A stretch of 64,000 nucleotides of DNA. Origin: Acidimicrobiales bacterium. Lineage in GTDB: Bacteria; Actinomycetota; Acidimicrobiia; Acidimicrobiales; SHLQ01. The position numbers were made by a program, and so were the translations under genes. The DNA is taken from assembly GCA_020629375.1 (NCBI GenBank), contig JAHDDK010000011.1, positions 7,782 through 71,781 on the forward strand. Reading direction: 5' to 3'. The notes beneath the pieces were generated by a model that had not been told where the DNA came from, did no database searches, and saw nothing but the letters and a program-made list of their open reading frames with translations. Below are positions 58,112-64,000 of the stretch, one piece after another. Each line of letters starts with the position of its first letter. Position 1 is the first letter of the stretch.

Positions 58112-61100
58112 TCATGCGCCGAATTGACCGAGGATCAGTCGGCGGCGGTTGGCAAGCATCCAGCAGATGACACCCATCACGACGAGCATCGCCCCGAACA
58201 ATCCGGCGATCTTCGATTCGCCACCGGTGAGCGCGAGGATGGGCCCCCCGGCCTGTGCCTGCGCGACCTGCACCACCTCGACGGGGCCCTGAGCGACCGG
58301 GGTCGGAGAGTCGACGACCGGCGTCTCGGCCACGACCGGTACCGGCGTCACCGCTGGGGTCTCCACTGCCCCTTCGACCTGAACCACGATGGGCTCGCCT
58401 GGCGCTGGCTCGATCGGTATGACGACCTCGACCGGCTCGACAACGACGGGTTCCACGACTGGGGCCTCGACCACGGGTTCGACAACGACGGGTTCCACGA
58501 CTGGGGCCTCGACCGGCACCGGCTCAACGGGCACGATGACCTCGACCGGCACAGGTTGTTCGACCACGATGATCGGCTCGACCACGATGATCGGTTCGAT
58601 GACAATCGGTTCGACCTCGACCACCGGTTCGATGACAATCGGTTCGACCTCGACCACCGGTTCGATGACGATCGGGAACGGCGTCGGCTGCTCCGGAACG
58701 ACCGGAACGACCGCAACCGGCACCTCGACCGGCTCTTCGACGACCGGATCGATCACCACCGGCAGCTCGACCGGATCCACAACCGGATCGATCACGATCG
58801 GGAACGGCGTCGGCTGCTCCGGAACGACCGGAACGACCACAACCGGAACCTCGACCGGCTCTTCGACGACCGGCTCTTCGACGACCGGCTCCTCGACCGT
58901 TGCGGGAGCGAAGACCACGACGTCGTGGTCGTCCTCATCATCGGTGCCGTCATCGTGAGTCCAGTCATCGACGAGGGCGTCGCCCGGTTCGGTGTCGGGC
59001 GTCGAATCGATGTCGTCGACGGGCTCGCCATTCGGCAGCGTGACGGTCGGCGTTGCGTACGCGATCTCGGCGAACACCAGGAACTCCCGGTCGCTCACAT
59101 CGAAGGCCACCGGAATCTCGACCTGGATCTCGTCACCCGGGGCGAATCGATCGGTGTCGAGCGTCAGTTCCATCGTCGGAAGCGAGCCTGCGTCGGTCGG
59201 AAAGTGCATCCCCTCCGGAGCGGTCAACCGGATGACGACAAGATCGGCAGCAATAGCGCCCTGGTTGGTCACGGTCGCGACGACGGCGCCGGTTCCACCA
59301 GCGCGCACGTCGGCGTCATCGATCGGTTGCAGCAGAAGCGCGAGATCGAACTCCACCGGCTGACATCCGAAGTCGATCGTCGTGTCGACCCCGTCCGCAG
59401 CGACAGGAACGACTCCACTCACGATTCCAAACGGGGCATCGGGGTCGCCATTGTCGTCGTCGTCGATGCCGTCGGCGGGATCGAGGGCGGTCGGGTCGGA
59501 CGAGACGCAGCTCCGGAGCGGCCCGTCAGCCGACCAGTTAGAGGCGGAGAGACGGATCACGTAGTCGCCGGCCGAAAGGTCGGCCATTGTCCATTTACCT
59601 GCGCTGTCGGTCGTGGTAGTCGCCACGACTTCGCCAGCCGCATCGAGCGCCTCGACGACGACACCGCCGATTCCGGCCTCGCCCTCGTCGACACGACCAT
59701 TGTTGTTGGTATCAGCCCAGACCAGATCGCCGATTACCCCATCGACCGTTGCCGGGGGCTCCTCGGCTGGGGGCTCCTCGGCTGGGGACTCGGAGACGAA
59801 GCCGACGTCGATCGTGAAGTTCGATCGGACGTCGTCGTAGTTTCCGTTGGCAATCGCCAGGTCGTCGGGGTCGTCATCGGCCCCGGTGAACGGATCGAGT
59901 TCGTTCGTCGGCTCGTTCGATGCATTCGAGGCGTACTCGCCGTCGGATCCGTCGTCGCCGAGGACGATGACCTCGCTCACCCACGCACCGTCCGACAGTG
60001 TCAGATCCGAGTCGTTGTCGACGTCGAGCGCGTCGGTCGTTTGCGCACCGTTGACATCCGTGATGTCGAATGCAGCATCACCGATCAGACCGGCTTGCCC
60101 CGCGGGGACAGCCACGACGTAGCGGCCAGCTGCTAGTCCATCGAATGCGTAGCGGCCGCCGTCCGACGTCACCGTCGACGCGAGGACCGCTCCAGACGCC
60201 TCATCGCGGAGTTCGACCACGACGGCATCAATACCTTCATCGGCAGCGGTGGCGAGTCCGTCACGATCGACGTCGTGGAAGACGAGATTTCCGATGCGGT
60301 GGATCGTCGGAAGACTGGCCGACGAGTCGGTCAGCGCCAACGATGCGCCGACCCCTCCCTCGAGATCGATCGAGATCATCTGCGTGCAGAACCAGCGATC
60401 CCCGCCAAACAACGGCTTCTGTAGGTCGACGACCTCGTAACCCCATTCTCCGGTCGCACGAGACGGCACAGGATCGAACAAGACCTCGTCGGCATCGCCG
60501 GCGCGCTCCATGACCGTGCTTCCATCGAGATCAGCCGTTGGAGCGACGATCTGCTCGGCGCTCGAGAACCACTGGATCTGTTGGGTCCTCGCCGGGCCGT
60601 CGGTACGTCCAGCATCCACGGCGGCAACCCGAGCCGTCGTCGACACCGTTCGGTCAAACGGAGCCGGGGCGAACTCGGTGCAGTTCACGGCGGTGTGCAG
60701 ACCTGCGTGGCCGTTGGCATCGGAGTAGCGGTCCCCGGCGAACGCGAAGTCGTTGCCTTCGCGGAGAACAAGTTCGACCTCAGGCAGGCTCGGATCTTCA
60801 TAGACGACCACAAGTCCCGCGCCGTAGGGGCGCTCGCCAGCGGGGTTCGCAATACCGTCGAAAACGACATCGCTCGAACCCGTTGGGATGTCGATTCGGT
60901 CGGTCAGTTCTGCGGCATACACGGTCTGGGTGAAACCCGGCCAGGTCCACGAGTACGAACGCTGCGAATCGACGGTCGTCCCGCCGATCTCGATCGACGG
61001 ATCGCTCCACGTCGGGCCACGGCCAGCCCAGTACGCCAGGACCTTGACGACCTGTGCACCGTCGGGAACGACGATGGTGTCGGTCCCGCCGGTTCGGCGT

Positions 61101-61315
61101 TCGGCAGTCTCGTCGCCGGTGTCGGGATAGACGCCGACGCCGGCTGTGGTTACCCCGTAGTTGCCGACCAACCGTTCGATCTCGACGAGTGGGCCGTCGA
61201 TTGTTTGGCTCGTCGACGCCCCGGCGAATAGCGGGCCGAAAACGGCGATGAGAATTGCGGCTCCGGTGATCGCGCTGGCCGCGCCAACAGCGCGCAATCG
61301 GGAGATGGAGGACAC
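58112..61315 (-). CDS. secreted surface protein with SdrD-B-like domains, Pro/Val/Glu repeats and LALTG (class E sortase) signal
   Basis: This is a 1067-residue extracellular protein. A signal sequence covers about 1-33 (GAASAITGAAILIAVFGPLF, ending AGAS). The first 320 residues form a beta-rich domain with a DUF3344-like opening (VVKVLAYWAGRGPTWSDP). Two SdrD-B-like domains (IGNLVFHDVDRDGLATAADEG; IGDLVWADTNNNGRVDEGEAG, both with Asp-rich calcium-binding loops) follow, then a DUF11-like domain. About 170 residues are repeats built on VEEPV, VVIEPVV and VEPVV. The C-terminus is LALTG (DNA 58223-58237), a hydrophobic helix and a basic tail. The start is GTG at 61315 with GAGGTGA upstream. It is likely anchored by a class E sortase as the protein at 22.3-27.4 kb is; no sortase gene is in the window. 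Confidence 0.9.
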   Translation of the reverse strand: MSSISRLRAVGAASAITGAAILIAVFGPLFAGASTSQTIDGPLVEIERLVGNYGVTTAGVGVYPDTGDETAERRTGGTDTIVVPDGAQVVKVLAYWAGRGPTWSDPSIEIGGTTVDSQRSYSWTWPGFTQTVYAAELTDRIDIPTGSSDVVFDGIANPAGERPYGAGLVVVYEDPSLPEVELVLREGNDFAFAGDRYSDANGHAGLHTAVNCTEFAPAPFDRTVSTTARVAAVDAGRTDGPARTQQIQWFSSAEQIVAPTADLDGSTVMERAGDADEVLFDPVPSRATGEWGYEVVDLQKPLFGGDRWFCTQMISIDLEGGVGASLALTDSSASLPTIHRIGNLVFHDVDRDGLATAADEGIDAVVVELRDEASGAVLASTVTSDGGRYAFDGLAAGRYVVAVPAGQAGLIGDAAFDITDVNGAQTTDALDVDNDSDLTLSDGAWVSEVIVLGDDGSDGEYASNASNEPTNELDPFTGADDDPDDLAIANGNYDDVRSNFTIDVGFVSESPAEEPPAEEPPATVDGVIGDLVWADTNNNGRVDEGEAGIGGVVVEALDAAGEVVATTTTDSAGKWTMADLSAGDYVIRLSASNWSADGPLRSCVSSDPTALDPADGIDDDDNGDPDAPFGIVSGVVPVAADGVDTTIDFGCQPVEFDLALLLQPIDDADVRAGGTGAVVATVTNQGAIAADLVVIRLTAPEGMHFPTDAGSLPTMELTLDTDRFAPGDEIQVEIPVAFDVSDREFLVFAEIAYATPTVTLPNGEPVDDIDSTPDTEPGDALVDDWTHDDGTDDEDDHDVVVFAPATVEEPVVEEPVVEEPVEVPVVVVPVVPEQPTPFPIVIDPVVDPVELPVVIDPVVEEPVEVPVAVVPVVPEQPTPFPIVIEPVVEVEPIVIEPVVEVEPIVIEPIIVVEPIIVVEQPVPVEVIVPVEPVPVEAPVVEPVVVEPVVEAPVVEPVVVEPVEVVIPIEPAPGEPIVVQVEGAVETPAVTPVPVVAETPVVDSPTPVAQGPVEVVQVAQAQAGGPILALTGGESKIAGLFGAMLVVMGVICWMLANRRRLILGQFGA
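58411..58905. repeat. coding repeats of the surface-protein stalk
   Basis: Multiple short near-identical units (for example GGTTCGACCTCGACCACC and its variants, and a 120-bp unit repeated at about 58665-58775 and 58785-58895) encode Glu/Pro/Val repeats. The plus-strand reading gives long alternative frames with His-Asp-Arg or Gly-Ser-Thr repeats that are artefacts of this periodicity. Confidence 0.85.
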
Positions 61316-61447
61316 GGTGTCACCTCGGGTAGACAGAAGCAGACGGCAGTTGCCGACTGCACGGACGCCCGAGGCCCGACGGAGACCTTACGACGCCCTA
61401 GCCGAGATGTGTGTGATGGGGCAAATCCGCCCAGGGGACCTCGGAGC

Positions 61448-64000
61448 TCAGGACTCGAAGAGGCGATCGAGCAGTTGCTCGTGTTCTTGGGCATGCACCC
61501 GAGACGAGCCGCACGAAGGACTGCCGGATTCGGGACGAGACACGCGCTGAATCTCGTGAGTGTCACCGTGACGTTCGTAGAGCCGACCCTTCACGAAGTT
61601 CCACGCGCCCATGTTCTCCGGTTCCTCCTGGAGCCAGACGATCCGCTTAGCTGATGGGTTCGCAGCAACGGCGGCGGCGACCTGTTCGTGCGGCCAGGGG
61701 TAGAGCTGTTCGACACGAACGATCGTTGTGGCGTGTCCCTCGGCGTCTCGGCGCGCCATCGCGTCGATCGCCACCTTCCCGGTGCAGAAGACGAGGTCAC
61801 GTGGTTCGTGCGGAGGGTTGGGGTCATCGAGAGTTTCGTGGAAGACCCCGTCGACGAAGGCCTCGACCGGTGAGCGAGTCGTCTTGGCCCGAAGCAGAGA
61901 TTTCGGCGTGAACACGACGAGTGGTTTGCGGATGTCTCGGTGCATCTGTCGGCGAAGAAGATGGAAGAACTGTGCCGCGGTCGTGACGTTGGCGATCTGC
62001 ACGTTGTCTTCGGCTGCCAAAAGCAGGAATCGCTCGACGCGGGCCGACGAGTGCTCTGGCCCCTGACCTTCATAGCCGTGTGGCAGCAACATCACGAGAC
62101 CGCTCGACTGCTGCCACTTGTCCTCAGCAGCGATGATGAACTGGTCGATGACGATTTGTGCGCCGTTGACGAAATCGCCGAACTGCGCCTCCCACAACGT
62201 CAGGACGTCGGGACGCTCCACCGAGTAGCCGTATTCGAACCCCAGTGCGGCGTACTCCGACAGGAGCGAGTCGTAGATCCACAGCTTCGAGCCGTCACGG
62301 GACGCGCCCGTCAACGGCACGAACTCCGAGCCATTCTCGTAGTCGACCAGCGTCGAATGGCGATGCGAGAACGTTCCACGACGGCTGTCCTGGCCAGCGA
62401 GCCGAATCGAGATCCCTTCGTCGAGCATCGTGCCGTACGCGAAGGCCTCTCCGAGGGCCCAATCGACCTCGCCGTTGGCCCACATCTCGTCTCGCCCCTC
62501 GAACTGGCGAGCCAGCTTCGGGTGGACGGTGAATCCGTCGGGCACGACCTGCAGCGCGGCGTACACGCGGTCGAGCGCAGCCCGATCAACCCCGGTCGCT
62601 GCTGCGGGCAAGACACCCACCGCTGCGGGCGGATCCGCCGCTTGCAAGCCGGGATCTGGCGCCCCCTCGCGGGTGGCGTCAAGCGCATCTTGGAGCTTCG
62701 CACGGAAGTCATCGAGCGACGCTTCCGCCTCTTCGACTGTGAGATCGCCTCGCTTGATCAGCGACTCGGTGTACAGCTTGCGAACCGAACGCCTCGCCTC
62801 GATCGCCCGGTACATAAGGGGCTGCGTGTAGCTCGGGTCGTCCCCTTCGTTGTGGCCATGGCGGCGGTATCCGATCATGTCGATCACGACGTCTTTGTTG
62901 AACCGCTGGCGGTACTCGAACGCCAGCTGGGCGACGCGCACGCACGCCTCAGGGTCGTCTGCGTTGACGTGGAAGATCGGCGCCTGAATGAGCTTGGCCA
63001 CGTCGGTCGAGTATTCGCTCGACCGCGACGCATGTGGTGCGGTCGTGAAGCCCAGTTGATTGTTGATGATCAGGTGGATCGCGCCGCCCACCTGATAGCC
63101 GCGGATTTGGCTGAGGTTGAGGGTCTCGGTGACCACACCCTGGCCGGCGAAGGCTGCGTCGCCATGGATCAGCACGGGCAGCACCGGGAACTTCCGGTTC
63201 TCGTCGAGCGGAATGTGATCCATCTTTGCTCGAGCCATGCCGATGACGACCGGGTCCACCGCCTCGAGATGGCTTGGATTCGCGGCGAGCGACACCGGAA
63301 TCTGGTTGCCCTCTTGCGATGTGAACACACCCGTCTGGCCAAGGTGGTACTTCACATCACCCGACCCTTGGACGGCCTCGTTGGTGATGGCGCCTTCGAA
63401 CTCCTCGAAGAGTTGGTTGTATGCCTTGCCGACGATGTTGACGAGCACGTTCAGTCGGCCGCGGTGCGCCATGCCGATGACGACGTCGGAGAGCCCTGCA
63501 TCGGCGGCTGCGCCAAGGACTCGGTCGAGGATTGGGATGGCGCTTTCGCACCCCTCGATGCCGAACCGCTTCTGCCCCAAATACTTGGTCCCGAGGAACT
63601 TCTCCAGCGCCTCTGCGGCATTGAGGCGGTTCAGGATGTGGCGTTGCATGTCGTTGTCGGGAGTGAACGATTGGCCTTCGACGTGCTCTTGGATCCACGC
63701 CTTCTCGTCCGGGTTCGCCATGTGCATGTACTCGACACCAATGGTTCGGGAGTAGGCGTCGCGCATCGTGCCGAGGATCTTGACGAGCTTCATCCGGCTG
63801 CGCCCCGCTGCAGCCTGCGGTCCGAAGATGCCGTCGATGTGGAACTCGCGTTCGAGATCCCAGATCGTGAGGCCGTAGCTGGCCGGGTCGAGCTCGGGAT
63901 GCATGCCGCGGGGCATGACACCGAGTGGGTCGAGATTGGCGATCAGATGTCCCCGGACGCGGTAGTTGTTGACGAGCGTGTTGACCTTGGTCTGCCGCTC
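61448..64000 (-). CDS. sucA: 2-oxoglutarate dehydrogenase E1 / decarboxylase (Kgd), C-terminal 850 residues, cut by the window edge
   Basis: This thiamine-diphosphate enzyme acts at the 2-oxoglutarate step of the TCA cycle. The frame is open to base 64000, so the N-terminus lies outside. Seen: NLDPLGVMPRG at the edge, IGVEYMHMANPDEKAW, MAHRGRLNVLVNIVGKAYNQ, the ThDP/Mg site GDAAFAGQGVVTETLNLSQI and NNQLGFTT, the domain-defining GYRRHGHNEGDDPSYTQP, DSRRGTFSHRHSTL, and the ending LQEEPENMGAWNFV. Actinobacterial Kgd proteins often carry a fused N-terminal acyltransferase domain; whether this one does cannot be seen. The surface-protein gene follows after 132 bp. Confidence 0.96.
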   Translation of the reverse strand, partial: ERQTKVNTLVNNYRVRGHLIANLDPLGVMPRGMHPELDPASYGLTIWDLEREFHIDGIFGPQAAAGRSRMKLVKILGTMRDAYSRTIGVEYMHMANPDEKAWIQEHVEGQSFTPDNDMQRHILNRLNAAEALEKFLGTKYLGQKRFGIEGCESAIPILDRVLGAAADAGLSDVVIGMAHRGRLNVLVNIVGKAYNQLFEEFEGAITNEAVQGSGDVKYHLGQTGVFTSQEGNQIPVSLAANPSHLEAVDPVVIGMARAKMDHIPLDENRKFPVLPVLIHGDAAFAGQGVVTETLNLSQIRGYQVGGAIHLIINNQLGFTTAPHASRSSEYSTDVAKLIQAPIFHVNADDPEACVRVAQLAFEYRQRFNKDVVIDMIGYRRHGHNEGDDPSYTQPLMYRAIEARRSVRKLYTESLIKRGDLTVEEAEASLDDFRAKLQDALDATREGAPDPGLQAADPPAAVGVLPAAATGVDRAALDRVYAALQVVPDGFTVHPKLARQFEGRDEMWANGEVDWALGEAFAYGTMLDEGISIRLAGQDSRRGTFSHRHSTLVDYENGSEFVPLTGASRDGSKLWIYDSLLSEYAALGFEYGYSVERPDVLTLWEAQFGDFVNGAQIVIDQFIIAAEDKWQQSSGLVMLLPHGYEGQGPEHSSARVERFLLLAAEDNVQIANVTTAAQFFHLLRRQMHRDIRKPLVVFTPKSLLRAKTTRSPVEAFVDGVFHETLDDPNPPHEPRDLVFCTGKVAIDAMARRDAEGHATTIVRVEQLYPWPHEQVAAAVAANPSAKRIVWLQEEPENMGAWNFVKGRLYERHGDTHEIQRVSRPESGSPSCGSSRVHAQEHEQLLDRLFES

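Noticed and set aside
58097..60136. 679-codon open frame on the plus strand, opposite the LALTG surface protein, with repeating His-Asp-Arg and Asp-Arg-Phe
   Set aside because: It is the antisense of the Glu/Pro/Val repeats. The minus-strand protein has a signal peptide, SdrD-B-like domains and a sorting signal; the plus-strand frame has no ribosome-binding site and its 'repeats' follow from the coding periodicity.

Overview
The window reads as a chromosomal segment of a high-GC actinobacterium, most likely of the class Acidimicrobiia (Ilumatobacter/Microthrix-like). The evidence is the actinobacterial gene order (metG-tatD-rpf-rsmA-ispE-glmU-prs ... rplY-pth-mfd-mazG-eno-ftsB, and rplS-trmD-rimM-khpA-rpsP-ffh-ftsY-smc-fpg-rnc-acpP-plsX-rpmF-coaD-rsmD-recG), the tiny ribosomal protein bS22, a resuscitation-promoting factor, LAxTG-type (class E) sortase motifs and an ATP-type PEP carboxykinase. 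The taxon is inferred; no 16S rRNA gene is present. Nearly all genes lie on the minus strand, and many neighbours overlap by four bases (ATGA, GTGA or TTGA), which points to long, translationally coupled operons.

Layout. 1-2.2 kb: a 38-bp tandem repeat, a secreted phosphodiesterase fused to RTX calcium-binding repeats, and the divisome protein FtsB. 2.2-10.3 kb: eno, mazG, a lipoprotein, mfd, pth and rplY. 10.4-14.5 kb: an island inside the conserved order, with a site-2 protease, a GNAT enzyme and a polar amino-acid ABC transporter. 14.8-22.2 kb: prs, a degenerate GlmU-like protein, tRNA-Gln, bS22, ispE, rsmA, an Rpf-domain protein with a long Pro-Glu linker, tatD and metG. 22.3-27.4 kb: a 1691-residue secreted protein with DUF11-like repeats and a C-terminal LAFTG sorting signal.

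27.6-33.6 kb: a small orphan ORF, then the ribosome-maturation and protein-targeting cluster rplS, a hypothetical gene, trmD, rimM, khpA, rpsP, ffh and ftsY. 33.6-36.3 kb: an inserted OmpR-type two-component system with a coupled 112-residue protein of unknown function. 36.3-49.7 kb: smc, a catalytically dead Fpg-like protein, rnc, acpP, plsX, rpmF, a DUF177 gene, a DivIVA-like gene, coaD, rsmD, a zinc-ribbon protein, recG, fakA and a small cold-shock-like protein. These serve chromosome segregation, RNA processing, lipid and CoA synthesis and DNA repair.

49.7-64 kb: pckA, an ECF sigma factor with its likely anti-sigma factor, a membrane protein, an alpha-methylacyl-CoA racemase, an alpha/beta hydrolase, a PH-SHOCT protein, a UvrD2-like HRDC helicase, a second large surface protein (SdrD-B-like domains, Pro/Val/Glu repeats, LALTG signal) and the 3' part of the 2-oxoglutarate dehydrogenase/decarboxylase E1 gene, cut by the window edge.

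I saw no CRISPR array, defence island, transposon or prophage. The most unusual content is a set of 'dead' paralogues at conserved loci (Fpg, GlmU), two LAxTG surface proteins, the RTX-phosphodiesterase fusion, and several small uncharacterised proteins coupled to housekeeping genes.
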